64,000 nt of DNA, taken from the NCBI RefSeq assembly GCF_008831285.2, contig NC_045144.1, forward strand, positions 7,470,886 through 7,534,885, read 5' to 3'. Origin of the DNA: Nymphaea colorata (Eukaryota > Streptophyta > Magnoliopsida > Nymphaeales > Nymphaeaceae). The notes beneath the pieces are model-generated. The model saw only the letters and a list, made by a program, of their open reading frames with translations. It was not told the DNA's origin and ran no database searches. The first letter of the stretch is position 1. Each line of letters opens with the position of its first letter. The position numbers and the translations under genes were made by a program. Below are positions 49,360 to 61,986 of this stretch, piece after piece.

Positions 49360-52029
49360 TATCTCAACAGCGGAGACGCAGCTAAGACGGTCGCGGAGCT
49401 TCGGGTGAGTCAACCAGCAGCCAGAATCCGGCCATCACTCCGTCCGGCGTGAGTTCTTTGTTTCTCTCTCTCCCTCTCTCCTCCTTTGTCACTTCTACTG
49501 GTTTTTTATTTCTTTTTTTTTCTTTCGGCAATGGCCTCTTTGCTGGTTGTGTCTCTTGTCATCAGAAAAAGGCCGAGTTACAGTTTTAATCTATTTCACT
49601 TTCTATGGATGCTTTCTTCTCTTTTGCTGAATCGTATTCTAGTGTCTAATTGGATCTCTTACTTCCAATTTTATCTTAGAGACCACAGCCCTAGCTGTAA
49701 ATGTCTGTTGCTTATCCAGAAGATTTCTGTTATTGAGCGTATGTGTAATCCTTGTTGTTTTGATGATACATTACAAGCGTGTTTTTGAGTCGGTCAAGTG
49801 TAGACAGTGTTGATTATCCTGTAATTGTCTTTGCCTAGTACATTCTTGATTCTTCTTCCAGTGGTAAAGGTTTTGATAATGCTACTTTGGTATTGTTAAG
49901 TCCTACATTGTTTTTTGCCTTTGGTTTGTGTTGGCAGGGCTTCTATGAAGTTGGGACTTGGTAGCCTCAGCCTAATGGTTCTCTGTGTTGATAACTTGAT
50001 TCCCTCATAGTTATGTATGCCTACTGATTGTTGGCTGTTGCGCTGTCCTGATTTATGTCAAGCTTTTCCTGTGGTGGCCCGATTTAGAAGCTTTTTTCCC
50101 CGTTGGGTTGCGTTGAGCCGGTTAGGATTTGTTTGGTTGTTGTTAGGTTTTTGATTTCCTCCATCCTCAACCTTTTTGTTTCGAAAATTTTTGAGTCTGA
50201 ATACTGCAAATCTTATTTTATGTTTGCTGGTATTCCAGATTCTATCTTAGACATTGGTTACTTAGACATGGTTTGTGTTTCCTTTTACCTTGTTCTCCTG
50301 TCCGGAATCATCATGGTTGTAGAAGTATTTGTAAAACATGCATATGCTTATCGATTACTTGCAGATGAATATATCCTGTTTGATTCATTATGATATTAAT
50401 TGGATTCTGATATTCTCTAGATTGTCTCAAAGACAGAATAAGAGTGCACCGGATTATAGGTGTTGTGAACAGAGCGAGACATTTTAGTTTAGGTATGAGG
50501 TATTGAATTCCTGCCAGGATGGGTTTATATGCACCGTAAATAGATAAATAAATGTTAGATGGATAAATTAAGAAAAATCATTGTGTATGTGATGCAGATG
50601 TAAAAAATTAATAAATCTAATCTTTATTTGGTGTTGCATAATCAAATTTAGATTTGGGGTGGCTTGTATGGGATAACATAATTGATCTTCCTGGTCTAGT
50701 TCAGACTTCAGAGTAAACGGTTTTAGACACATTCAGATTTTGGATTGATTGTTGGTTTTAGGCTGAAATCTAAAACTGTATGTTACTGCAATTTTGATGA
50801 TTATTTAAACAAAGTTGGTTCTTGAATTACTGGGGAAAAGCTTCTATTCTCTATGACAAAAAGGTGCAATGTAGGTTGAGTTTCGAGTCTGACTTCTTGT
50901 TGAGCATCAGCATAGTTCCTCCATTCCTTCATGTAGAATATCCCAATCGAACTCTATGGCAAGGTCTGTGAACCCCTGTTTTCAACCAGTTTTCGCAAGC
51001 CACTCTGTGGCCGGTTTATTGTTTTCCCTTGAAGGCACTGCATGTTACATGCTTTGACTACAGATTCTGATTCAGTGGCATTTTCAATGTATAAGTATAA
51101 CTGATCAAGATTAACCAACAACAAACATCGTAAGTGGTTTTTCTGAAAGAACACCAGTTTATTTTGTAGAACTGGAATTACCATGGAGAGTCAAATATTC
51201 GGATCAGACCTTGCTATGGATTTTCATGGTTTGCCAATGAAACTAACTCCAGTTCCATCATACTGGTGCCTTTGTTACTTGTGAATGGGGTCATAGCCCT
51301 AGAGTTGGTCTGACTAACTGAACAAGATCAGCTAGTCATGATATTATCCGATTGTGCTTAACCTGTGGGCAGAAAAGGAATCAATTTGATTTTTTTTTTT
51401 GCTTATATTTTGGATATAGAACTCTTCATTCCTTTCTCTGATATATTTTTCCATCTCCCTCTCTCTCTCTTCCATGTTTTTATCTTGGCACTGGTTGAGG
51501 TTTGTCTTTTACTCCATTCTTTCTCGGACATTTATGCAAATGTAACAGAATGCCGGATTTCAATTTTGAAAATTTTGATGTGTTGTTTTTATTTTTCCTT
51601 TAATTTTTTAAGGTAATAAAAGTTTTGACCTTAATGCCTTGTTTTCATTTCCTTGATGTTAGGCTATCTAGAAATTTTAACCAAACAATTTCTCCCTCGT
51701 TATGTAGGACCTATCACCTTGACAAAGCGGAAACTGTTGGCAGCATCAATTTGATCAACATTTTTTGCCTTTTCCCATATGCTGTATAGTATTAGTGTAT
51801 ACTCATGTGGACCATAGCAATTCTTTCACCCATAACAATAAGTGTTTTCTCATTTGATCCAAATCATTGGCATCATCCTAGATTTTTTTTTTTCAGTGAC
51901 GTCAGTTCAATGTCATATTATTTATGATGTGATTTCTAGTTTTTGTTGTTCACCCGCTTTAAGTACCCGATTTTGTCAATTTGCTTTGCTGATGTAATCT
52001 GGTGGTGTTTTTTTGGTTTCAGATTGAAA
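49360..52029 (+). other. Leader exon and intron(s) of the mitochondrial ACP gene (inferred)
   Basis: The ACP start codon at 52030 lies 8 bp after a good acceptor (tttttggtttcag), so an upstream non-coding exon must exist. The GC-richer patch at 49360-49450 has donor-like sites GTGAGT at 49404 and GTGAGT at 49449 and is followed by a CT-rich, AT-rich stretch with no coding frame. I infer the first exon there. No other gene is visible in this stretch. Confidence 0.45.
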
Positions 52030-53639
52030 ATGCATCATGTTCAGGCATCGATTTTAAAGTATGTGAGGCTTAGGAATTGGTCTCATGCTCAGTGTCTTAT
52101 CAAGAACAGCGGGCCATTGATTACATCAGTGAGACATATGTGTGGGCCAACAATCCCACTGTCAGACAATCTCATGTCTCGTGTACTTGGTCTGGTCAAG
52201 AAGTTCGACAAGATTGATGCAGCGAAGGTAGATTCCATGTCTTGAACCATCTAACAATAAATACTTATTTTTCATGATCATGTTAACTTGCACTATTTCA
52301 TGCTTTCAATGCTCATAGAGTTTCTGGATAGTGAAATGCAAGAGGGCTGTTCAAAGCACTCTGAAAGCAATGTTGAACCAAAGTACTTAAATTGTATCAT
52401 GAACCCTAGAATGCTAAAAGAGTATCTTTCATGATTCTAGATAATCTGATTCATTTCACGTGTAGTTTACTATCATATATTAAACTGTAATTTATATTTT
52501 GATTTTGAAATGTGCTCTCAAATTAATTTTCCTACTTGAGGATATAGATGATTTTGATTGAAAATATCTTGCCCTGATTGTGCGACTGCTTGTTGTGTTT
52601 CATAAATTATTTCAGTTTGCTGCTTGTCCATGACAACAATAATAATGTTAGGCATGTGACGGGCTATGTAGCACGGACACTTTCCGGTGGGTGTCACACT
52701 GCCTGCATTTGGGTGTTGGGGCTGCCTCAACTCACCAATTTGACCATGTCAAGTGCACTCAACTATATGTATGCACATGGACTCCAGCTTGGTGCTGTTA
52801 AATGAGTGATAGATTCTTTAGTAGAATTTCAAACCTTTGTTTTGATATTGATATTAAATGATGCCACACACACACACACACACACACACACATTATATAT
52901 ATATATATGGAGAGAGAAAGCTGCATACCTGCACCTGGGTTTTCCAAAGCTGCTGCATTTCTCTCTCCACATCCACATCCATATAGAGCTGGTTAAAGGC
53001 AAGATTGTTTTTTGTCATATCACATAAGTTATCTGGGCAATTTGACCCATGGAGTTATCTGATGCTTTTTGAACTTGTGAACTGCAAATCCTGAGGTTTG
53101 GCTTTATTGGCTGCATTATGAAATGGTTACTTTTTTCCAACTTTGGGAGGATCTGAACTTTTTGGCCGGATTTCTGATTGCAGTCCTTGATGTTGCTCCT
53201 GCTAGTATAGTCATCCTTTAAAGCAAGTTGCAGAACTTACTGAAAATATTTAATGACTTCATGTCCCCAGGTTGGTTTACGTTTGCTACTTTGAACTAGA
53301 AATTTGTTGACTATGATGTTCGTGTTCGTAGTCATAGACTTTCTTGACCTCATTATGTTGGTTTAAGTACGTGGTTCTGGTGTTATTCTTGGGAAATGCC
53401 TGGTCTTCGTTGTTTATGCAGCTTTCAATTGGTTTTCCTCTTTATAGGTGACAGAGACTGCTGATTTTCAGAAGGATCTGTGCCTGGATAGTCTGGATAG
53501 AGTGGATCTGGTCATGGCATTTGAAGCTGAGTTCAACATCGAAATACCAGATGAGAAAGCAGACAAGCTCACCTGCTGTGCAGATGTTGCCAAATATATA
53601 CTTAGTGAGAGTAACTATAAGATCCCAGAAGAATCGTGA
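52030..53639 (+). CDS. Mitochondrial acyl carrier protein
   Basis: The CDS is join(52030..52227, 53448..53639), 390 nt, 129 aa, with the intron between codons 66 and 67. Residues 1 to about 45 are basic and hydroxylated with few acids ([20 protein letters not shown]), as in a mitochondrial presequence. The ACP domain follows: [15 protein letters not shown], then [20 protein letters not shown], where Ser81 of the DSL motif carries the 4'-phosphopantetheine arm. [19 protein letters not shown] closes the four-helix bundle. Mitochondrial ACP carries acyl chains for mitochondrial fatty-acid and lipoate synthesis and is also an accessory of respiratory complex I or iron-sulfur assembly. The sequence most resembles the plant mtACP3 type from memory. 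The start is chosen as the first Met after the acceptor; the frame upstream of it lies in the intron. Confidence 0.93.
52865..52909. repeat. (CA)n(TA)n microsatellite in the ACP intron
   Basis: A (CA)n run of about 14 units is followed directly by a (TA)n run of about 8 units, inside the intron between the two coding exons. Confidence 0.95.
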
Positions 53640-55440
53640 CTGGCATTTGTGAGTTCCCTTGTTTGATAAACTCTATGAATCTGTATTACAGTCTCACACA
53701 AAACACACACCAAAACAACATTTGTTTAGAGTCAACACCAATCTCGGGTTGTTGAACTTGAAGCCATGGAAGGCCTGGAAGAGGAAAGGGTGGTTAGACA
53801 TGTTTGTAAGGAGGGTGTTCATCAAAATGTGCAATTTTCATTTGTTGATTGCTTCTGCTTTGTGAGAGTTCCATTTTAAGACCACTAGCTTTTGAGGTGA
53901 CTGGGACAGTAATTCTTCTGTACCATAGCATGTACCATCCGCAATGGTTATCATCTCCAGCTAGTTAGGTCAGTTAATTGATGTGCACACTTGTGTACAT
54001 AATTTCATGATCATGTTTTTGATCATAAGTTGGTAAAAAAAAAAACTTCCTGATGGGAGGCCATTTACGTCAGTTTTCAAGATTATCATGTTTAGGCTTT
54101 AGATGTCTCTTCGCTTGATTCCATTGTCTTGGACCGGACAATTTCTCTTTTGTACCATTTCTTGGAAGATTTGTTATGGTTTATAGTTTTTACATCCGAA
54201 GATGGAAAATTTTGAAATTCAGTAGAAGTTACCCAAATTCCATGTGGTAATAATGGCTTCTCCCTGTACCCTATTCCTGGTTGAAGTGTTTTGATTACAT
54301 AGGTTTTCTCCTTAGGCAAAATTCAGTTTAGGAAGCAGCCAAAGCATGAAATATAATTTGTTGTCCATGATCTTAAACATTCAAAGATACTGTTAAGTCT
54401 GTGCCCTCTTTGGGGACGAGAGCAGAGAGATGAATGCTTGAAGCGGCAAACAGCACTGGGATGTCGTGTTTATCTTTTGAAGATTTAACCACGAAATACT
54501 GGACATTAGTACAAGGTACTGTAGTGCTCTTTTCTTAAAATGGTGAGTGTTCATTCATTGTGAATCTTGTCGACTCCAGATCGTCCATGCTGCAAAAATT
54601 TCAAAGTACGAAATTTGTACATAAGGTTGTCTCGAGTAACCAGTTCAATCACATGCTGCATCCATACTGCCAAATGCTTTCAAACCGAGAGAGGCACATG
54701 TGCATCAAAAGCAGAGGACCTTTAATGGCAATCCGTCTTACTGATATTGGGTGGCCTTCAAGTGTTAATACCTTAAGAGCAGTTTACAAGATGTGAAAGC
54801 CACTCCCTCCTTTCCTCACCTTCAGGGTTTCAAACTGTTTTGGGATTTAGTTGATCTTATGGTACACCCTTCAATTAAGTGTATAGTTGTTCTTATGGTG
54901 TACCATTCAATTTAAGTGTCATACACGCCACACTGAGGCGATACTCAGGCTGATCAGCTATGCTACGCTTTTTGGGAAAAAATACTTTAAGCTCGGCTGG
55001 CCAGACAAAACTCCTGTTGAGCATATGCTCATTAATGGCAGGAATCAAATGCTAAATCTTTATTCCTTCCATAATCATAACTCTTTGAAAGACATTGGCT
55101 GTGAGATTTGATGAATGCAGAGGAAAACTAGTGTTTTAATGCAAGCAATAGTTCCATCCATCCGGCTAGGTAGTTGTGCTTGAAAACTATAAAGCTTAAA
55201 CAGGTCAACAACTCAATCAATGTGCGCCTTCTTCGTATCATTTCTTTGGGGGTTGACTGGGCCAACTTGCCGATGGTCGGCTGCTTTGCTTATGAGTATT
55301 ATTCTACGACCGGCTTCAGCTTTTAACTTCATGGCATAAGGCGTGGCTGAACCATCTACGATGGGGGAGCAAATGAACAGGGAGGATGCATTGGTAAGAG
55401 AATACATTCTACATCGCCTTTTTTTTTTGTGTGTGTGTGT
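53640..55440. other. Intergenic stretch downstream of ACP
   Basis: The start is the ACP 3' UTR. Several short frames occur (for example 54560-54796 + and 55213-55407 -) without a domain I recognise. The last part may already be decayed LINE 5' sequence. Confidence 0.5.
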
Positions 55441-55659
55441 AGAAAGCTCGACCAGAGGTAAAAAGTCTTTGGCCGAAGCTCAGAGAAGTCAGTATATCCA
55501 ATCTAGATATGCTGGTGAAGTTGAGGGGAAGCATATGCTGGTGATTCTGTCAGACGTGTGAGAGAAAATGGCAAGACCTTTCAGGTGAACTACTACTGCG
55601 ATGCTATCAGGCGGTAGCTCAAGATTTCGTCTAGATTGAGCGGAAGTTTTTCACGATTT

Positions 55660-56530
55660 GCATATGCAATGGGCTATGCTAGGTGAAATCAGATTTACAC
55701 TCCTTCCAAAAGGGCTTTTCCTGATCAAGGCTTCCTCAAAGCAAGATTTGGAGGAAGTTATGCAACCAGGAAAATGGCCTGTTCACGGTAGATTTTGAGT
55801 CGTGGGAGTCGGGAATGCCGCTTAGATTTGAAGCTGTCACAAGAACCCCCCTATGGATTCGTCTACTGGAGCTGCCTCTTTATATGTAGAATCGCAAGGC
55901 CTTCGTTGGTGTCGCCAAGATTCTGGGTGGTTTTTTTGTAGACGCATAGGACTTCACAAAATCAAATGTGAGGTTTGTATATGTTCGGCTTCTAATCTCG
56001 ATTGCTCTTAATTTTTTCTTCCTGTGGGTTCAATTTGTATTCTTGATGGTGGTAAAGTTCTTGAACAAATGGTGGAATATGAAGCAAAAATTCGTTTTTG
56101 TACCTTATGTGGGGTTTCGTCTCATTCCATGGGAGATTGTCTTACTCGTATGTGGAGGAGCAAATGAGTACTGTACCCTCTGATGGATAGACATAGGTCA
56201 TTATTGCTAATAGAAGGAGGAATCCAGGCTCTAAGCAACGTAGTCAATCTAATACTAAAGGAATCAATTTGCGTCTCTTGAAGAGGATGTGCTTCTTGTT
56301 GAGGAACTGCGATCCTTGGGCCACGAGTCTCAGGGGTTATCTCAGATGGAAATGGTAATGGAATCACCTCCATTGAAGGTTAACCATGGTAAAACTATTG
56401 CTGGGTCATGCCATGAGACCAAGAAGAAAGCCACAAAAGTTGAGGAGGAATTTCCCATTGGATTAGGTTGCTTGAACTCCATTGAGACTGTGGTAAGGGA
56501 TCGGAAACAAAAAGGTAAAGGGTCTTCCAT
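55660..56530 (+). pseudogene. LINE ORF1 relic (DUF4283 region)
   Basis: Around 55670-55799 the frame reads WAMLGEIRFTLLPKGLFLIK and EEVMQPGKWPVHGRF, which matches the DUF4283 domain of plant LINE ORF1. At about 55843-55885 another frame reads TPLWIRLLELPLYM, the usual following motif ('TPvWIRlp.LP'). A degraded region near 56080-56150 sits where the CCHC knuckle should be but has no intact C-C-H-C. 56289-56530 is an open low-conservation linker. Several frameshifts and stops rule out function. Confidence 0.75.
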
Positions 56531-56880
56531 TCTTATGGAAATTAGTTAGAAAGAAATTAGCAATTTTAAGAAAAAAGCTGGCAAGACATCTTCTAAGACT
56601 ATCCAAAGTTTTGACTTGAAAGAAGGGAAGTTAGCACAATAAGAACCCGACATGGACAGCCATGGAGCAGAGGGTTTCCATAACAAAGAGAATGTTCTCC
56701 CACAGGGAAAGGAGCCTACAAAGGTGTTGCCAATTTTCACCAAATGAAGTTTGACAGTTGGATGTTCGAAAGCTTGCCAATTTAGCAACCCAGAGATATT
56801 TTAGTAATTGGGTGAAATCTCATCATCTCGGGACCGTTTTCTTGTATGCTCTTGTGATTAATGACCATTAAGGTAAATGC

Positions 56881-58250
56881 TTTGGATGTTCTTGTGGTCG
56901 ACGACAAGGAGACCCTTTATTTCCATTTTTATTCCTCATTGTCATAGAAATCTTTTCTTGTACATTGCAAGCCTCAATTTTAAAAAGAATGATTGAAGTC
57001 CTGCATATTGGGAGAGGCGTAGAAGGAGTTTTTTCTACAATGCATGCTGATGACATCTTGATTTTCTTAAAAGCATCCAAGAATGGCCTTCATCATCTAT
57101 AATTTTTTTTTTCTCTGTTTGAACTCCATGCTGGAATGATAACTAACCTTCAAAAATCAGCATTCTTCCCATTCAATATGGGTCAAAGCAAAATTGCAAG
57201 TATCTATAATCAGTTCAGCTGGAGTTTGAGACAGTTTCCTACTCGATATTTGGGGCTCCCACTTAGCCCAATGAATTTGAGCACATCGTCTGGGACCCTA
57301 TTCTTTTGAAAATGCAAAGTAACCTGAGCTTATGAGAAAATAGACTACTTTTCTATGTAGGTAGGATTTGCCTGATTAAATTAGTGTTAGAAACACTTCC
57401 TAGCTACTGGATGTTGGTGCTCTAGTACCCTCCTGATGTCATTAAGAAAATGGAGCAAATTATGTACAGTTTTCTATGGGGAGAGTAAGATGCAAGGGAT
57501 AAGCCTCATTTAGTTGTTTGGAATGTTTTGATTCTTCCTTTATTGGAAGGTGGGTAGGGTATTAGAAAGCATAAGGAGGTCAATGAATCTAACTTCTTGT
57601 TTCTGGGATATACATTAATTTGTCACTAGGACATATGGGTCTCATTGTACAAGAAGAAATATTTTAGTAGGGAAAGTAGTTGGGATATGAAAATGGGTCT
57701 TAATCTTTTTCCTATTGGGTGGGATACAATTGCTTCATGACGAAAACTTTTCAAATCTGTTACTTGAAAGGTGATGAATGGAGAGCTTGCTAAGTTTTGG
57801 ACAGACCTATGGCAAAAGGATGTCATACTCAAGCAGATTCCGTTGTATCTCGAAATTCGATTAATGGAATGCCAATGCAGCATGAGAGGGAGTTAAATCT
57901 ATGGCGACATGGTGCACTGCATTGGAGACTGTCTTCAACTTAGGTTCATGCAAAGTATAGATTTTCTTTGTTTTAAAGAAAACTGTAAACTTGTGAAGCT
58001 TAGGAGCCAAGTTTGGAACCATGTAAGGGTTAAAGGAATGGTAGTTAAATGGCGCAGTAGATTATGGAATGCAAAAGCGTTACCTGGAGCCAATTGGTTT
58101 GAGTTTGTTTGCAATGAGCAAGGGTATTCATTGCTTCTGTGTGTAAGCTGTGTGGGAGGGCTTGTGAAAATCAATCTCTCATTCTTTTCTCCTGTACTTA
58201 CGCTATGAACATTTGGCAGTACATTTGTTCATGGTTTGGAGTTGATAAAT
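56881..58250 (+). pseudogene. LINE ORF2 relic (RT core and zf-RVT)
   Basis: The frame at about 56896-56960 reads GRRQGDPLFPFLFLIVIEIF, the conserved RT motif before the active site. The active site itself at 57043-57054 reads HADD where LINEs have FADD, followed by ILIF. Further pieces in shifting frames read QFPTRYLGLPLS and MYSFLWGE. At 58139-58240 CKLCGRACENQSLILFSC followed by YAMNIWQ is the zf-RVT domain, so the 3' end of ORF2 is reached. Many stops are present. No endonuclease domain precedes it. Confidence 0.8.
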
Positions 58251-58899
58251 TCCATAGAATAGTCTTTTGCTTGTTTGGAACTGGTGGTGGAGGAAGAAGT
58301 TCTCATGTAAAGAATTCAAACGGTGTTGGCTTGCCTGCTTCAACATCAGAATCTGAAAGCTATGGTGTTTCAGAAATCAGGTGGTGCATAAAGAGATGCT
58401 TAAGCCAGCTAAGAGGGAAGTTTGGCTCTCATGTTGCAAGGTGTTCTATAAACAGGAATGGGGACAATAGGTAAAACATGCAATATATGTATCTGGCTGC
58501 AAACCAAAATTTTCAGTCCTTTTTGAAGTTGTAAAAGCAGAGAAGGGTGGGGGCTGGAAGTGGTCATGAATGTGTTGCAAATGTTTGTAAAGTGGGCTGG
58601 TTTACTCTGGTTTAGTATCTCCCCAATCAAGAAAATCAAATGGGTGTCACAGAGATTTCTTCTCTCGAACGTGATCAGAACAATGGATTCGCTTCTTACA
58701 GAGAGGATTCATGAAGATTGTCATGTTACTCTAATCACAAACTATCGTGCGCCTAGTTCTCGTGTCAAGGAATTAAGAGAGGGGCTCTGGATCATTCGTA
58801 GGCTCAATAGTGAGAAGAAGGTTTTCCCCAATGTGGTTAAAGATCTCTTGCCTTTGGAGGCTATCTCTTTGCTGAGTGAGGAAGTGAGAGTTGAAGCTT

Positions 58900-60323
58900 A
58901 GTTGGAGCCTAGTTCCTAGTTATGTTTCTCTGTTGATTGTATTTTTTCATTCTTTTATTCTTTCCATTATTTTTTCATCATTAATGGAAGGGGAAACACA
59001 GCCCGATTGCATCAGAATAAGAGGAATATTATATCCTACTGTCTTGATCGCTTTCTTGGAGCATAAGACACGGTCCCGACCTAACAGGTTCAATTATTAG
59101 GGATGTCATGATTTTGAATAAGAGAAAAAGTCACATCAGGATGCATACTTTTGAATGTTTACATGCGAAATTAGAAAACTTTTCTTGCACGCCGGATTTC
59201 GACTTAGATGTGCATATTTATCATGCATTTTCAAGCTGTTAGTGTGTAAAACTCTTTTAAGTGATCGCCCTGACATAAGAGTTGCATGTTCTTCATCCCC
59301 TGTTCAAGTTGTTACTTCTTCTGTAGAGCTCTCCCCTGGCTGGCCGGAAAATTATGTCTCCCCATTGCTTCGACCTTAATGAACAAGAAGACGCACACTC
59401 TAACCTTCAACTTAGTAGATTTTAAGCCAATACCGGATCCTTAAGGCGAGGGTTGGGTTGCTCATCATATTTGGACCCAGTAAGAAAGCTCCAAGTTCAT
59501 CTCGGATTGGATCTCACCAGATCTGATCCAACTCGATCTAACTTCTCAAGCCAATTCTCTTCCTTTTTGATTAGTCAGTTTCAATGGGGAGTAAAATTCT
59601 AAGTCATCGGACAGAAATGTTGGAATTAAGCCGCAGGATCGATCATGGAACATTACTTTTTTTTTAAATGATTTCATTGGACATTTTGGCTTATTTCTTA
59701 ACTTTAACTGTTTTTAATAAAGATAAATAGCTCTATAATTAGATAATGGAAAAGAAGTCTTCCATTTCACGTCTAAACAATTCAATGAACTTCCATCTTA
59801 AATCAACTTGAGTGGACTTCAAATCCTAATTGCTTGTTAACTAATCAACAACAAAGATATATGCAGTCCTAATTGCTCTAAAGAGTTCCATATCCTTCAC
59901 ATATATATATGGCGAAACAAAAAAAAAAGATTTTAAAACTGCTGACTATACATCACAATAAATAGCAGTAATTATAGTAATAATAGTAGCAATAAGCAAC
60001 AATAACAGCAAGAAAACTGTAGATATCATAAATTTTCCATTCCACAACGCAGCTAAAGCCAATCTCATATTGTTTTTGAGATAATTAACTTACAAATAGA
60101 ACTGAAAAGTAAAAACAACAGCTCTTGGTGACAAACTCTCACAGTGGCATTGCATGGTATTCGTCTACAATGTTTATTTACATGGTTTTTGGCATTTCAA
60201 TGCCAAAAAATTTCTCCTCACCCTCAACAATGCCATGGAGGTCCCAGGCCAAGCCCTACCTTTGCTTACCAATTTGCTCTGCTTCTTGGTCCCCTTTTAG
60301 TTGTCTCATACTTGGAACCCAGT
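58900..60323. other. Intergenic stretch
   Basis: The first 200 bp may be the tail of the LINE. The remainder is AT-rich, with the 3' UTR of the Ole e 1 gene (transcribed leftward) expected next to 60324. No gene is supported. Confidence 0.55.
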
Positions 60324-61083
60324 CTAGCTGCAAGCAATAGGATCACCATTGTTTTTCTTGATGGATATAACTCCGGCGTCGTATGCCCGGACTCCATTGC
60401 CGACCGACGACAGTCTCAGGGGTGTTGGTTGGCCGGAAAATCTTGGATAGCATGCCGACTTCCGGGAGAGGCGGAGGACCCTAACCCTGCATGACTTCTC
60501 TAGCCTGGGCCATGCATGCACTTCAGAAGGGAGTTCAATTGTGAAGTCGCCATACTTATCAGTAAGGGCTCTGGTTCTGATCCTTGTCTTCCCTCTTTTG
60601 CATTTCACTACAACAGTGGCCCCTGCAAATCAATGGACTCGTTAATAATTTAATTTGTCACAGTACAATAAAACAAAAAAATATAGTTTACCAAAAAAAA
60701 AAAAATGGCACTTAATTTTTAGTCAAATAATAAATTAGTGCCCAGCTTTTAAAAGTTAACAAATAGAAGGTCCAGCGGTCCAGCTTTTGAGGGGTGTCTT
60801 ACTGGCAAAATAAATTAATTTTTTGATACAAATTAACAATTAACAGGACTACGCTCCTTAAATATAAAACGTATCTTCCTACAGTTAAAAGAAGAAAGGT
60901 TCTTTATGAGAAAAACCTTTTGTCATTTTATACCAAACAGATATCTGCCAATAAGCAGCTATTTGAGAATTTCTCTCAAAAATTAAGTGCCTAGTTGCCA
61001 GTCCTTAAAAGTTCAAGTTGGAGAACATTGACTGCAATTTCGTAATTTTTTCTCAAGCATTTGAAAGAACTGAAATACTGTCG

Positions 61084-61136
<53 letters not shown>

Positions 61137-61290
61137 TGTATCCATCGGGCTTGGATTCCATCCACCTTAGTTTTTTTTAGAGCAGCAAAAGCAAGCATGA
61201 CATCATTATGAATATAGAGTCCCAAGGTATGGACCCTCAGGAACAAGGTATACTACTAACTTTAATGAAATAAGATAGCTTCCTTCCTTA

Positions 61291-61344
<54 letters not shown>

Positions 61345-61940
61345 CTTGAATGGTGACTTTAGCTATTTAGAACCACCTTGCTCACTCATGAAAGCCATCT
61401 AATTCATGGTGACATGTGGTTGTGAGAAAAACTAGGACAAAAAAGTGATGGTGATTTTCATTATCAAGTATTGATTCACACTTTTTTTTCTTGTTTTTAT
61501 GTCAATTGTTAATAAAAACTATCTTTATAAGTGATCTAGGTGACTCTAAACAATCATAATTATATATATATATAGTTGATGCAAACTTATGTGAGATGCT
61601 TCATACATGCCTATAACATGGCTGTTAACGACATGCACATACCGGTGCACAAGCTGCTCGGGCACACAGACACACATGCACAATCAAAAGCTAAATTACA
61701 ACAATAAAAACTATCTTTATAAGTGATCTAGGTGACTCTAAACAATATCGGTTGTTTACACAAACAGAAGGATAGATGACTACATACATGGCGATGAATA
61801 TGAAGGCCTTTTACAAATATCGCGTGAAATCATGAATTTACAGATCCTTTCGAACACTTAAATTGCCTTGGGAGCATGGACGATAATTTCATTCTCATAT
61901 TCACTTGTCTACTTCTCTGAATGTTAAGGGGGGGGGGGGG

Positions 61941-61986
<46 letters not shown>

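Larger units (their letters stand above)
55440..58900 (+). mobile_element. Decayed L1-type LINE with internal deletion
   Basis: Recognisable pieces of a plant LINE occur in the right order on the plus strand, each broken by stops and frameshifts. They are an ORF1 with a DUF4283-like region, part of reverse transcriptase, the downstream connecting region, and a terminal zinc-binding domain. The endonuclease and the N-terminal half of reverse transcriptase are missing between about 56.6 and 56.88 kb. Element ends and a target duplication could not be fixed. The tail may extend to about 59.1 kb. Confidence 0.75.

Noticed and set aside
51943-52029. N-terminal extension of the ACP first coding exon
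   Set aside because: It reads through a pyrimidine tract and acceptor (tttttggtttcag at 52008-52021), so it is intron sequence; the Met at 52030 follows the acceptor and begins a good mitochondrial presequence.
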